Source: Candidatus Gastranaerophilales bacterium
GTDB taxonomy: Bacteria > Cyanobacteriota > Vampirovibrionia > Gastranaerophilales > Gastranaerophilaceae
NCBI GenBank assembly: GCA_910586855.1
Contig: CAJUJH010000002.1
Location: 1-64,000 of the forward strand
Direction of reading: 5' to 3'
Length of the DNA: 64,000 nucleotides
Shown here: in pieces, positions 44,340 to 53,563 of the stretch
Numbering within the stretch: position 1 is the stretch's first letter
Layout of the letters: each line of letters begins with the position of its first letter
Translations under genes and position numbers: made by a program
Notes under the pieces: generated by a model
Seen by the model: the letters and a program-made list of their open reading frames with translations, nothing else
Told to the model about the DNA's origin: nothing
The model's database searches: none

Positions 44340-45098
44340 TTAGAATCTTTCAATACCAAGCTTTGTATACAGATTCTTTTTATCAATAAGCAAAGCGGAG
44401 CGTTTATCTATTTTTGCGCCGTTTTGAATTAACATTTTTGCAATTTCAATGTTATTCTTTTTTAAAGCTGTATATAAAATGCTTTTAGATGATATAAGCT
44501 CTGTAAAATCAAGCTTTGCACCTTTTTTAATAAGTGCCTCCGTGAGTTCCTTATTATTATTTTTTACAGCCCAAAAAAGTGGCGAATCAAAGCCTGCATT
44601 TGGATTTGCACCTTGTTCAAGCAAAATTTTGGCAATTTCTGTTTTATTATACTTTACTGCATAAAAAATCGCATATTCGCCAAAATAATCCGTATTAGGA
44701 CTGACACCGGCTTTTAACATCAAATTAACATTTTCAATTTTATTTTTTTTAATTTGTTTTATAAATTCTTCGCTTGAAAAAGACAGCTTTTTCATCTTCA
44801 TCTGCTCTTTTGCGGCACGAATTACCTCTTTTTCTTCAGGGGTTAATTCTTTTTTGTTTGCAGGAATTTGTCCTGAAAAAGATGATGTAAACGGCGTTGA
44901 GAACTCTGAAGAGCTGAAATTGCCAAAGGTATATTTTTTCATATAGGCATCGCGCTCTTCCGTGTAGCTTTTTTTTGGCTGGTAAAAACCTGTGGCAGCT
45001 CCCTGTTGTGTTTGAGATGCAGCTGGCTCAGCCTGCGCTTGAATATTTAAACCTGTTAAAACAAGTAATGCAATTAAGCTGTAATGTTTAAACTTCAT
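44340..45098 (-). CDS. Secreted ankyrin-repeat protein
   Basis: A 252-residue protein with a signal peptide (KFKHYSLIALLVLTGLNIQAQA), a Ser/Gln-rich linker, and three or four ankyrin repeats at about 115-240, such as YAIFYAVKYNKTEIAKILLEQGANPNAG and SPLFWAVKNNNKELTEALIKKGAKLD. It is probably periplasmic and binds another protein. Its ATG overlaps the fabG stop (TAATG), so it belongs to the fatty-acid operon although it has no evident role there. Confidence 0.88.
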   Translation of the reverse strand: MKFKHYSLIALLVLTGLNIQAQAEPAASQTQQGAATGFYQPKKSYTEERDAYMKKYTFGNFSSSEFSTPFTSSFSGQIPANKKELTPEEKEVIRAAKEQMKMKKLSFSSEEFIKQIKKNKIENVNLMLKAGVSPNTDYFGEYAIFYAVKYNKTEIAKILLEQGANPNAGFDSPLFWAVKNNNKELTEALIKKGAKLDFTELISSKSILYTALKKNNIEIAKMLIQNGAKIDKRSALLIDKKNLYTKLGIERF

Positions 45099-45829
45099 TA
45101 TATTACAAGTCCGCCGTCTACCCCTATAACCTGACCTGTAATGTAATTTGCATCTACTGCTAAGAATTTAACCGTTCTTGCAATATCTTCAGGTTGCCCT
45201 AAGGTTTTTAGGGGGATTCTTTCAACAATTTTATCCACAGGTAAATCTTTTGTCATATCTGTTTGGATAAATCCCGGTGCTACGGCATTTACTCTAATGT
45301 TGCGTGAAGCAAGCTCTTTTGCTAGAGATTTAGTAAAGCCAATCATGCCTGCTTTTGCAGCTGAATAGTTTGCCTGCCCTGCATTGCCGTAAACACCTGA
45401 AACTGATGCCATATTTACGATAGCACCGCTTCTTTGTTTAATCATAATTTTTGAAACCGGGTTTGTAACAAAGTAAGCCGAGTTTAGGTTTGTATTTATA
45501 ACAGCGAGCCATTCTTCTTCTTTCATTCTCATAAAAAGATTGTCGCGTGTAATGCCTGCATTGTTTACTAATACATCTATTCTGCCAAATTCTTCCATAA
45601 TTTCAGCTATAGCGGCATCTACTGCTTCTTTATTTGAAACGTCGAATTTTTTCGCAACAGCATTTTGTCCTAAATCCTTAATCTCGGATACAGTTTTATT
45701 TGCCGCTTCTTCATTTCCCGCATAATTGATTACAATATCATACCCTGCTTTTGCAAGCTCCAGTGCGCAGGCTTTACCTATTCCCCTTGAAGCACCTGTA
45801 ACAAGCGCTACTTTTTTATTATCTGTCAT
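45098..45829 (-). CDS. fabG: 3-oxoacyl-[acyl-carrier-protein] reductase
   Basis: A 243-residue short-chain dehydrogenase with TGASRGIGKACA (NADPH binding), NNAGITRDN, and the catalytic SVSGVYGNAGQANYSAAKAG. It reduces 3-oxoacyl-ACP in fatty acid elongation. It lies 11 bp after fabD. acpP and fabF, which often follow, are absent. Confidence 0.95.
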   Translation of the reverse strand: MTDNKKVALVTGASRGIGKACALELAKAGYDIVINYAGNEEAANKTVSEIKDLGQNAVAKKFDVSNKEAVDAAIAEIMEEFGRIDVLVNNAGITRDNLFMRMKEEEWLAVINTNLNSAYFVTNPVSKIMIKQRSGAIVNMASVSGVYGNAGQANYSAAKAGMIGFTKSLAKELASRNIRVNAVAPGFIQTDMTKDLPVDKIVERIPLKTLGQPEDIARTVKFLAVDANYITGQVIGVDGGLVI

Positions 45830-45840
45830 ATTAATTTCTC

Positions 45841-46800
45841 CTATACATTAATAGTGTTTAATTCATTTACTGTGTTCATTAATGAATCTTTATCAAATAC
45901 GTTATATGTTTTAACTTCTGCAGGGCAGATTTTCCTGTTTAGACCTGCTAAAACTTTACCGTTTCCAAGTTCAATAAATGTATCTACACCAAGTTCGAGT
46001 AATTTTTGGATTGATTGGCTCCAGTATACTGAAGAACTTATTTGTTCGGGCATTTTACTTCTAAAATCATCAGCTTTTGTTGTAAGTTCAGCATCCACGT
46101 TTGTTACAACAGGAATACTTGCATCATTAAGTTCAAGAGAATTTACAAAAGTTTCAAATTCATTGCTTGCAGATTGCATTAATTTAGAATGGAAACCTCC
46201 TGAAACTGCAAGAGGCACTACTCTTTTTGCGCCGGCTTCTTTGATTAATTCATTTGCATAATTAACGGCTTCAAGTTTCCCGGTGATAACAATTTGGTTT
46301 GGTTCATTATAATTTGCAATGCTAACCAAGCCCTTTGAACTTGCTTTTTCCAGGCATTCTTTAATCTTATCTTCGCTTAAACCAAGAATTGCACTCATTC
46401 CACCCTGTGCTGAGCATTCACATGCTTTTTGCATTAAATCTGCTCTTTTTTGAATGGCTTTAAATGTTGTATCTAAATCCATAACACCTGCTGTGTATAA
46501 AGCTGAATATTCACCTAATGAGTGCCCAAGAGTGTAATCTGCTTTAATGCTGCCGTTTGACGCTTCTTTCAGTGCTTCAAGAGCTGCAATTGATACTGTT
46601 AAAAGACAGCTTTGAGTATTTACAGTTTGCTTTAAAACCTCATCAGGTCCTTCAAAGCAAATTTTTGAAACACTTTTTTCTAAAACAGAATCTGCTCTGT
46701 CAAATACTTTTCTTGCAGATTCAAAATTTTCATATAAATCTTTTCCCATGCCTGTGGTTTGAGCGCCTTGACCAGGGAATATAAAAGCAATCTTCCTCAA
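45841..46800 (-). CDS. fabD: Malonyl-CoA:ACP transacylase
   Basis: A 319-residue enzyme loading malonyl groups onto ACP. It has the N-terminal FPGQGAQTTGMGKDLY, nucleophile S94 in LGHSLGEYSAL, QKRADLMQKAC, and the catalytic His in GGFHSKLM. It is part of the plsX-fabH-fabD-fabG group. Confidence 0.96.
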   Translation of the reverse strand: MRKIAFIFPGQGAQTTGMGKDLYENFESARKVFDRADSVLEKSVSKICFEGPDEVLKQTVNTQSCLLTVSIAALEALKEASNGSIKADYTLGHSLGEYSALYTAGVMDLDTTFKAIQKRADLMQKACECSAQGGMSAILGLSEDKIKECLEKASSKGLVSIANYNEPNQIVITGKLEAVNYANELIKEAGAKRVVPLAVSGGFHSKLMQSASNEFETFVNSLELNDASIPVVTNVDAELTTKADDFRSKMPEQISSSVYWSQSIQKLLELGVDTFIELGNGKVLAGLNRKICPAEVKTYNVFDKDSLMNTVNELNTINV

Positions 46801-46884
46801 TTTTTATCTCCTTTTGAATTAATATTCTAATTCCGGTTTTTTAGTACATATAATTGCACTAAAAGCGGAAATATCGGTTAAAAA

Positions 46885-47886
46885 CTATTTAAGACCTTCT
46901 CTCAAGCGGACTACAGCAGAACCCCAAGCCATACCAGCACCGAATGCGCAAAGAATTGCAACGGCAGGAGTTTTGATTTTGCCTGACTGAATGCCTTCAG
47001 CAAGTGCTATAGGAACAGAAGCTGCTGATGTGTTGCCGTATCTATCAATATTTACAATAACTTTGTCATCGCTAAATTCAAGACGGTTTTGCAAGCCTTC
47101 TATAATTCTTAAATTAGCCTGATGAGGAACTAGGTAATCAACATCTTTTGGTTCAAGTTCAGCGTCTTCTAAGCATTTCATAATAGATTCAGGCATAGTT
47201 TGAACAACAAACTTATAAACTTCTTTACCGTTCATTGTAATTTTATGGCAGCCTTCTTTTGCAGGTTCTACAAGCGGGCAATTGTCACCAACAAGATTCA
47301 TTGTTATATGTTTTCCCGTTGTGCCGTCAGCATTAACATTTAGTGCTAAGATATCATCAATGCCGTCTTTTGCTTCTGAAATCAAGATAGCACCTGCACC
47401 ATCGCCGAATAATACGCAGCTTCCTCTATCGGTCCAGTCTAAAAACTTGGAGTTTGTATCTGTTGCAACAAGAAGAACATTTTTATATTTGCCTGTTGCA
47501 ATCATTGAACGCCCTATTTCAAGAGCATAAATCATGCCTGTGCAGGCAACTGTTATATCAAAAGCTATAGCGTTTTTTGCACCTATTGCATCTTGAATTA
47601 CGCATGCGGTTGAAGGATATATATTATAAGGGTTAGAGCTTGCAACTATTATTGCATCAACATCAATTCCTTCAATTCCGGATTTTTTCATAGCATCAAG
47701 CGCTGCATTTACGCCAAAAAAAGTAGAATTTTCATCGCCGCTTGCAATGTGTCTTTGTTTTATACCCGTTCTTGTTGAAATCCACTCATCAGACGTATCT
47801 AAAATTTTAGTCAAATCATCATTGGTAACAATAGTATCAGGAACTGACATTCCGAGTGCAAGTATTTGTACGGGTTTATAGTTCAT
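46885..47886 (-). CDS. fabH: 3-oxoacyl-[acyl-carrier-protein] synthase III
   Basis: A 333-residue condensing enzyme starting fatty acid synthesis from acetyl-CoA and malonyl-ACP. Catalytic triad: C115 in TVACTGMIYAL, His in VPHQANLRI and Asn in DRYGNTSAASVP. An 84-bp gap separates it from fabD. Confidence 0.97.
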   Translation of the reverse strand: MNYKPVQILALGMSVPDTIVTNDDLTKILDTSDEWISTRTGIKQRHIASGDENSTFFGVNAALDAMKKSGIEGIDVDAIIVASSNPYNIYPSTACVIQDAIGAKNAIAFDITVACTGMIYALEIGRSMIATGKYKNVLLVATDTNSKFLDWTDRGSCVLFGDGAGAILISEAKDGIDDILALNVNADGTTGKHITMNLVGDNCPLVEPAKEGCHKITMNGKEVYKFVVQTMPESIMKCLEDAELEPKDVDYLVPHQANLRIIEGLQNRLEFSDDKVIVNIDRYGNTSAASVPIALAEGIQSGKIKTPAVAILCAFGAGMAWGSAVVRLREGLK

Positions 47887-47906
47887 ATTTTTATTTCCTT
47901 TAGATT

Positions 47907-48962
47907 CTATTCAAAAAATTCTGATATTTTTTTATTTACACCTGTTTCAACTGCTTCTTTTGCAACACGAACGGCGTTTTTAATAGCATAAGCGGTGCTT
48001 CTTCCATGTGCTATAACTGTTATGCCTTTAACTCCTAAAAGTAAAGCTCCGCCAAATTCTTCATAGTTGATTCTTTTGTAAATTCTTTTCATAAAAGGTT
48101 TTGCAAGCAGCCCTATAATTTTAGAAATTATATTTGAGTTAAATTCTTCTTTAATCATCTCAAAAAGCATTAAGGATGAGCCTTCAACAATTTTTAAGGC
48201 AACGTTTCCAACAAAGCCGTCGCAAACTACGACATCACAATCGCCGTGGAATACTTCTTTGCCTTCAATGTTTCCAATGAAATTAATTTGCCCGTTTTCT
48301 TTAAGTTCTTGAAGCATTTTATGGGCAGTTTGAACAAGTTCATTACCTTTTCCAGCTTCTTCTCCAATATTTAAGATGCCGATGGTCGGGTTTTTCCTTC
48401 CATAAACATTTTTTACAAATGTAGAGCCCATAATTGCAAATTGGCAAAGCATTTCAGGGGTACTGCTGCTGTTTGCACCGGCATCTATCAAACAAATAGG
48501 GTGCTTCATGGCGGGTAGAGTAACGCAGATGGCAGGTCTTTCAATACCTTTTAATCTTCCTAAACCAAACAAGCTTGATGCCATAGCGGCACCTGTTGAA
48601 CCTGCTGCAACAACAGCATCAGAGCTACCTTGAGCTACTGCATCAACAGATAGTACAATTGATGATTTTTTCTTTTTTCTTATGGCTTGCCCTACAGCTT
48701 CACCCATTTCAATAACTTCATCAGCGTGGGTAACTTTAATATCAAGCTTTGAAAAATCAACTTTAATGTTATGAGAAAAATAGCCGCCGCGTTTTGATTT
48801 TATACCTGATTTTTGGATTTTATCAAGTTCTCTTTTGATTTCATCTTCTTTACCAACAAGCTCAATCGGTATATTGTAATCAAGAGCTGCCCAAACAGCA
48901 CCTTTAACTATCTCTTCCGGCGCATGGTCTCCGCCCATAGCATCTATTGCTATTCTTGTCAT
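47907..48962 (-). CDS. plsX: Phosphate acyltransferase PlsX
   Basis: A 351-residue enzyme converting acyl-ACP to acyl-phosphate for phosphatidate synthesis. It begins TRIAIDAMGGDHAPEEIVKGA and has SVDAVAQGSSDAVVAAGSTGA and GFVGNVALKIVEGSS. It is about 20 bp upstream of fabH, as in many bacteria. Confidence 0.96.
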   Translation of the reverse strand: MTRIAIDAMGGDHAPEEIVKGAVWAALDYNIPIELVGKEDEIKRELDKIQKSGIKSKRGGYFSHNIKVDFSKLDIKVTHADEVIEMGEAVGQAIRKKKKSSIVLSVDAVAQGSSDAVVAAGSTGAAMASSLFGLGRLKGIERPAICVTLPAMKHPICLIDAGANSSSTPEMLCQFAIMGSTFVKNVYGRKNPTIGILNIGEEAGKGNELVQTAHKMLQELKENGQINFIGNIEGKEVFHGDCDVVVCDGFVGNVALKIVEGSSLMLFEMIKEEFNSNIISKIIGLLAKPFMKRIYKRINYEEFGGALLLGVKGITVIAHGRSTAYAIKNAVRVAKEAVETGVNKKISEFFE

Positions 48963-49001
48963 AATACTAAATTCCTCAAAAAGTCCTACCCTTGTAAATT
49001 T

Positions 49002-49029
49002 TAAAGGCAGGCAAATTATTACCTGCCTT
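49002..49029 (-). promoter_or_regulatory. Stem-loop between rpmF and plsX
   Basis: AAAGGCAGG pairs with CCTGCCTTT across a 10-base loop. No T run follows on the minus strand, so it may attenuate transcription or adjust mRNA stability rather than stop transcription. Confidence 0.5.
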
Positions 49030-49037
49030 TAACTTAA

Positions 49038-49391
49038 TTATTCTTCAGTTTTTTCTTCTGATTCAGTTTTTTTAGGTTTTCTTGTTCTTTTTGGTTTTTC
49101 TTCAGTTGTTTCTTCTGCTTTAGTTTCTTCAACTTTAGCTTCAGATGATTCTTCTTTAGCTTTTTTAGATTTTTTAACTTCTTTTGCTTCTTCTACTTTA
49201 GTTTCAAGCATTGCTTGTCCTTTAGCGCTTGCAACTTTACCTTTGTAAGTTCCGCATTCAGGGCAAACTGTATGAGTTAACACAACAGCTCCGCAATTTT
49301 TACATGTTGTAGTTGCAGGAGTAGTTGCTTTCCAATTAGCTCTTCTTTTAGCTTGTGCTGATTTACCTGTTCTCTTCTTTGGTACTGCCAT
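49038..49391 (-). CDS. rpmF: Ribosomal protein bL32 with long acidic/basic tail
   Basis: A 117-residue protein, about twice normal length. Residues 1-57 are bL32: AVPKKRTGKSAQAKRRANWKA, and the zinc ribbon CKNCGAVVLTHTVCPECG. The remaining 60 residues are a low-complexity Lys/Glu/Thr tail (EVKKSKKAKEESSEAK...). The tail is in frame, with no stop, and has the same codon style. rpmF-plsX-fabH linkage is classic. Confidence 0.92.
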   Translation of the reverse strand: MAVPKKRTGKSAQAKRRANWKATTPATTTCKNCGAVVLTHTVCPECGTYKGKVASAKGQAMLETKVEEAKEVKKSKKAKEESSEAKVEETKAEETTEEKPKRTRKPKKTESEEKTEE

Positions 49392-49464
49392 TTTTCATAT
49401 TCCTTTTATTTAATAGTCAATTATTATCTTATAGTTTAGCATAAACATAAATAATATTGTCATA

Positions 49465-49508
49465 AAAAAAGTCGCCCTTGTCAATATTTAATTAAGGACG
49501 ACTTTTTA
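49465..49508 (-). terminator. Rho-independent terminator of the winged-helix gene
   Basis: On the minus strand AAAAAGTCGTCCTT pairs imperfectly with AAGGGCGACTTTTT, followed by further T. It lies about 25 bp beyond the stop of the gene at 49533. Confidence 0.8.
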
Positions 49509-49532
49509 AATTTTAAATTAATTTTAGAAAGA

Positions 49533-49736
49533 TTATATTAAGCTAACTTTTGTATATGCGCCTTTTCTTTCAATTTGAATTTTATCTTCTCTAGCTAACC
49601 AGCCAAGGCTCATACCGGTAAAGTTTGCATCAAGGTCAAGGTCTTTTTGCATTTTTTTAGTTGTAACTTCACCATTTTCTGAAAGGTAATTGTAAACTTG
49701 GCCAACTGCTTCAATAATGCTTTCTTGTAATCTCAT
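49533..49736 (-). CDS. Winged-helix protein, DUF2582 (PF10771)-like
   Basis: A 67-residue protein: EAVGQVYNYLSENGEVTTKKMQKDLDLDANFTGMSLGWLAREDKIQIERKG. This is a compact winged-helix fold of the DUF2582 type, with the typical end GWLAREDKI. It may bind DNA or act as a protein module; its role is unknown. AAAGGAGAG precedes the start. Confidence 0.85.
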   Translation of the reverse strand: MRLQESIIEAVGQVYNYLSENGEVTTKKMQKDLDLDANFTGMSLGWLAREDKIQIERKGAYTKVSLI

Positions 49737-49837
49737 GTGTTTCTCTCCTTTTACTAATCTGATGACGGTTTATTTTATTAATATTTAATTTTTTATTAAC
49801 AAAGTAAACAATTTCAAAAAAAGAACATACATTTAAT

Positions 49838-49866
49838 TTGTGTTAGCTCTTCTTTATGTTTATAAT
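49838..49866 (+). promoter_or_regulatory. Predicted promoter of leuD-leuB
   Basis: TTGTGT (49838-49843) and a perfect TATAAT (49861-49866) are separated by 17 bp. The leuD start lies about 40 nt after the expected transcription start. Confidence 0.65.
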
Positions 49867-49912
49867 ATGTAATAGAGTTTAAAAAGTAAATGGAACAAAT
49901 GGAGGAGATATT

Positions 49913-50404
49913 TTGAAAAAAGGTAAAAGTTTTGTTTACGGGGATGACGTTGATACTGATGTAATAATTCCTGCAAGGTATCTAAATACAAGCGTTGCAG
50001 CGGAACTTGCAGAGCATTGTATGGAAGATATTGACAAAGATTTTTATAAAAACGTACAAAAAGATGATTTTATTATTGCAGGTGATAATTTTGGCTGCGG
50101 TTCATCCAGAGAACATGCTCCGATAGCTATTAAAGCATCAGGAGTGAGTGCAGTTATAGCAAAAAGCTTTGCAAGAATTTTTTATAGAAACGCTATAAAT
50201 ATAGGTTTAGTTATTATTGAAAATGATAAACTGCCTGATGAAACCAAAAACGGCGATGAAATCTGCATGGATTTAGAAAACGGTGTTGTGAAAAATTTAA
50301 CAACAGGAAAAGAATATAAAATCACTGTTTATCCTAAAGAAATTCAAGAATTAATCGATATCGGCGGGCTTGTAAATTATACAAAGAAGAAGCTTGGTGT
50401 ATAA
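49913..50404 (+). CDS. leuD: 3-isopropylmalate dehydratase small subunit
   Basis: A 163-residue swivel-domain subunit of the compact (archaeal/cyanobacterial-like) type. It has the family features GDDVDTDVIIPARYLNT, DNFGCGSSREHAP and AKSFARIFYRNAINIGL. It works with LeuC, absent from the window, in leucine synthesis. Translation begins at TTG, 6 bp after GGAGGAGA. Confidence 0.95.
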   Translation: MKKGKSFVYGDDVDTDVIIPARYLNTSVAAELAEHCMEDIDKDFYKNVQKDDFIIAGDNFGCGSSREHAPIAIKASGVSAVIAKSFARIFYRNAINIGLVIIENDKLPDETKNGDEICMDLENGVVKNLTTGKEYKITVYPKEIQELIDIGGLVNYTKKKLGV

Positions 50405-50453
50405 TTTTTAAAAGCAGTTTAAATTTTATAGAGTTTAACAGGAGTTTTGATTT

Positions 50454-51560
50454 ATGAAAGAATACAAAGTTGCGGTGCTTTCAGGAGACGGTATCGGTCC
50501 TGAAATTATGGAAGAGGCTAAAAAAGTCTTAAATGCAACAGGTAAAGTTTTTGATTTTAAAATAGAATATAAAGATGAACTTATAGGCGGTATTGCTTAT
50601 GATAACACAGGTGTACCATTGCCTGATAAAACGATTGAAACTTCAAAAGAAGCAGATGCCGTAATGCTTGGGGCTGTGGGGGATTGGAAATATGATACAC
50701 TTCCTCCGGAAGTTCGCCCTGAAAGAGCATTGCTTGGCATAAGAAAAGCCTTAGGCTTATTTGCAAATCTCCGTCCTGCAATTGTTTGGGATGAGTTGGT
50801 ATCTTCAAGCCCATTGAAACCTGAGAATGTGTCAGGGGTTGATATTATGATTATCCGTGAACTAACCGGGGATGTTTATTTTGGCGAGCCTAAAGGGGTT
50901 GAAGTACGCCTTGATAAAGACGGTAACGGCAAAAGATACGGCTTTAATAACATGATTTATTCCGAGGATGAAGTTCAAAGAATTGCAAAAATTGCTTTTG
51001 AAACAGCAATGGTAAGAGGTAAAAAACTTTGTTCCGTTGACAAGGCAAACGTTCTTGATGTTTCAAGACTATGGAGAGAAGTGGTATTAGAGGTTGCAAA
51101 AGATTATCCTGAAGTAGAATTATCTCATATGTATGTGGATAATGCTGCTATGCAATTGATTAGAGCACCAAAACAGTTTGATACAATTGTAACAGGCAAT
51201 ATTTTTGGCGATATTTTATCTGATGAAGCTTCAATGCTTTCAGGCTCTTTAGGATTACTTCCATCTGCCAGCCTTGGAGAAAATGCAAAAACCGCTTTAT
51301 ATGAACCTATTCACGGTTCAGCGCCTGACCTCAGGGGTAAAGATGTTGTTAACCCGATTGCTACAATACTTTCAGCCGGCATGATGCTGAAATATTCATT
51401 TAAAATGGATGAAGCTTATAATTTAATTGAAAAATCAATTAAAGATGTATTAAAAGACGGCTTTAGAACCGCTGATATTATGTCTGATGGCAAGGAACTT
51501 ATAGGCACAAGAAAAATGGGCGATTTAATTAAAGATAAAATTTTAAAAGCAAAATCATAA
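50454..51560 (+). CDS. leuB: 3-isopropylmalate dehydrogenase
   Basis: A 368-residue NAD-dependent dehydrogenase. It has LSGDGIGPEIMEEA, RPERALLGIRKALGLFANLRP, RELTGDVYFGEPKG, SVDKANVLDVSRLWREV, GDILSDEASMLSGSLGLLPSASLG and YEPIHGSAPDLRGK. It follows leuD in the same operon and oxidises the product of LeuCD. Confidence 0.97.
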   Translation: MKEYKVAVLSGDGIGPEIMEEAKKVLNATGKVFDFKIEYKDELIGGIAYDNTGVPLPDKTIETSKEADAVMLGAVGDWKYDTLPPEVRPERALLGIRKALGLFANLRPAIVWDELVSSSPLKPENVSGVDIMIIRELTGDVYFGEPKGVEVRLDKDGNGKRYGFNNMIYSEDEVQRIAKIAFETAMVRGKKLCSVDKANVLDVSRLWREVVLEVAKDYPEVELSHMYVDNAAMQLIRAPKQFDTIVTGNIFGDILSDEASMLSGSLGLLPSASLGENAKTALYEPIHGSAPDLRGKDVVNPIATILSAGMMLKYSFKMDEAYNLIEKSIKDVLKDGFRTADIMSDGKELIGTRKMGDLIKDKILKAKS

Positions 51561-51583
51561 AGGTGAAAAGAAGCATATTTTTT

Positions 51584-52309
51584 ATGATTAAGTTTTTAAA
51601 AAAACGATACAATATGGTAATGGATTATATAAAAAATTCCCAAAAACTTGAGAATGAATTATTATATGCCCATATTTTCGAAAGTACAATTAGAGGCTCT
51701 GTCTGGCTGAAGGAAAATTCATTTTCTTTTACAGGCGGAGCTTGTAATTATTCTTTTGCATATATTTTGTATAGAATTTTAGAAACTGAAAAACCCTTAA
51801 ATATACTTGAAATGGGCTTAGGGCAGACATCAAAAATTACAACTCAGTATATTTTAAATAAAAATGAAAATGCCTCTCTTGATATCGTTGAACATGATAA
51901 AAAATGGATTGAAATTTTTAAAGAGAATATAAAATTAAATGATGGAATAAAAATTCATAATCCCTCTTTAGAAGTTTTTGAATTTCAAAATGTGAAGAAT
52001 TACAAGTATGAAAATTTAAAGCAGCATCTTGGGAATAAAAAATATAATTTAATTATCATTGATGGACCTTATGGAGGCGGAAATTTTTCAAGGTCTGATA
52101 TTTTGGATATAATCCCTGAAAATCTGGATGATGATTTTATTATAATTCTTGATGATGTTGAACGTGCGGGTGAATTTTATTTGATGAATAGAATTTTTGA
52201 GAAATTAGATTCGCTTTCAATTGAATATGAACACAAGACGCTAAAGGGAACAAAAAGTCAGGCTGTCATAATGTGTAAGGCAAGAAAATATGTGAAATTT
52301 TATTGTTAA
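51584..52309 (+). CDS. Methyltransferase-like protein, class I SAM fold
   Basis: About 241 residues. A Rossmann start LNILEMGLGQTSKITTQYIL resembles SAM motif I. ASLDIVEHDKKWIEIF follows (motif II acidic), and then YNLIIIDGPYGG and DFIIILDDVERAG. The substrate is unknown; similar proteins occur in glycan and methylation clusters. A GTG at 51563 abuts leuB, but the ATG at 51584 has a better-spaced GAAAAGAAG. It overlaps the frame of the following small secreted protein gene only upstream of that gene's real start. Confidence 0.68.
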   Translation: MIKFLKKRYNMVMDYIKNSQKLENELLYAHIFESTIRGSVWLKENSFSFTGGACNYSFAYILYRILETEKPLNILEMGLGQTSKITTQYILNKNENASLDIVEHDKKWIEIFKENIKLNDGIKIHNPSLEVFEFQNVKNYKYENLKQHLGNKKYNLIIIDGPYGGGNFSRSDILDIIPENLDDDFIIILDDVERAGEFYLMNRIFEKLDSLSIEYEHKTLKGTKSQAVIMCKARKYVKFYC

Positions 52310-52329
52310 TATTATTTTATGGTGAGAAG

Positions 52330-52746
52330 ATGAAAAAGAAAATTATTTTAGCAGCATTTATTTTTATATTCAGTATTGCAAATACGGTTTTTGCCGCAAA
52401 TTATACATATCAAAAAGCGGCTGTAAAATTTAATACAAGAGAAGCATATAATGAATATGCTGAACAGGTTAATGATGCCGTATATAAAACTATGCCAAGG
52501 TCATTTTCATATATTAACAGAGAACCGCAGTTTGCAATAAGTATAAATAAAGACGGGAATGTTGAAAAAGCTTGGATTTTAGTAAGTTCAGGCTCTAAAG
52601 GGTATGATAAAAAGGTAATTAAAAGAATGGAAAATGCAGAGTTTCCTTCTTATAAAGATTATGTGAGTGCGAAAAATTTGGTTTTTAAATATAAAATAAG
52701 AAAACAAACCAAAATTATTCCAATTCCAATTCCTATTTGGTTTTAG
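52330..52746 (+). CDS. Secreted TonB C-terminal-like protein
   Basis: A 138-residue protein with a signal peptide (MKKKIILAAFIFIFSIANTVFA). The C-terminal half resembles the TonB C-terminal fold: FAISINKDGNVEKAWILVSSGSKGYDKKVIKRMENAEFP. It has no N-terminal anchor or Pro-rich spacer, so it is not a full TonB. The ATG at 52330 is chosen over 52303 because GTGAGAAG precedes it and the signal peptide starts there. Confidence 0.78.
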   Translation: MKKKIILAAFIFIFSIANTVFAANYTYQKAAVKFNTREAYNEYAEQVNDAVYKTMPRSFSYINREPQFAISINKDGNVEKAWILVSSGSKGYDKKVIKRMENAEFPSYKDYVSAKNLVFKYKIRKQTKIIPIPIPIWF

Positions 52747-52809
52747 ATTTGTATAAATTTTGAAAAGCCTTATTTGAAACCATGTTTTACAAGGAAAATT
52801 ATACTGATT

Positions 52810-52829
52810 GCAAAATATTGGTATTTTGC
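52810..52829. terminator. Hairpin between converging genes
   Basis: GCAAAATA pairs with TATTTTGC around TTGG. Only weak T runs are nearby, so termination is possible but not certain. Confidence 0.45.
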
Positions 52830-52857
52830 CTTAGCTTTATTACCTTGCCTTGCCGGG

Positions 52858-53475
52858 TTATTTATTCATTTCTTTATTTACTTCAATTAAATCTAAAACT
52901 TTTTTATAAACGTAATCGGGGTCTCTAACATCTCCAATTACAACAACGTAATCATGAAAACTTCCAACACACACAAAGGATATATTTCCAAGGTTTGACA
53001 TCCTTTGAAGCGGTCCTTTTGTAACACTTGAATCAAGGATTGACGTATATTCAAGGTATCTGAATTTGCCGTCAAATGCGTTATATGTATATTCCATTCT
53101 GCTTTGATAGAAAGTAAACTTTCTTGCCATTGTATTTTTCTTTGCAATATACATAAATAACCAGAAGGTTATAATAAAAAATGCAACTCCTGTTATCCAA
53201 AAAGCTGCAAAACTGTTCATAGAGCCCAGAAGGCTTAAAACTACAGTGAAAATAGAACCTATGGTAACCATTGCAACTGCGCCAATAAAGACTGCAAGAA
53301 AAAATGCACGAACACCAAGTGTTGCAAGGTCAAAGGCAGGCTTTATGTTGAACATCATTTCTTCATCGCGCGGTTTTGGAATATGCATTTTCTTTGAAGA
53401 TGTCATACTTCCGCCGCATCTGCTGCAGCAGATGGCATTTTCTGGTAATTGCTGTCCGCAAAATTTACATTGCAT
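52858..53475 (-). CDS. Zinc-ribbon membrane protein, PH-like C-terminal domain
   Basis: A 205-residue protein. An N-terminal zinc ribbon (CKFCGQQLPENAICCSRCGG) is followed by a linker, two membrane helices (about 60-130: FFLAVFIGAVAMVTIGSIFTVVLSLL and FWITGVAFFIITFWLFMYIA) and a C-terminal region like the bacterial PH (DUF304-type) fold: FTFYQSRMEYTYNAFDGKFRYLEY. A GTG at 53487 is also in frame; the ATG at 53475 is better spaced from AAAGAAG. Its role is unknown. Confidence 0.75.
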   Translation of the reverse strand: MQCKFCGQQLPENAICCSRCGGSMTSSKKMHIPKPRDEEMMFNIKPAFDLATLGVRAFFLAVFIGAVAMVTIGSIFTVVLSLLGSMNSFAAFWITGVAFFIITFWLFMYIAKKNTMARKFTFYQSRMEYTYNAFDGKFRYLEYTSILDSSVTKGPLQRMSNLGNISFVCVGSFHDYVVVIGDVRDPDYVYKKVLDLIEVNKEMNK

Positions 53476-53563
53476 TAATGATACCACTTCTTTTTATTTC
53501 CTTTTATAAATGTATCATAAATTTATAATTATGAACAGTAATTTTGATAAATATTCTATTTTT

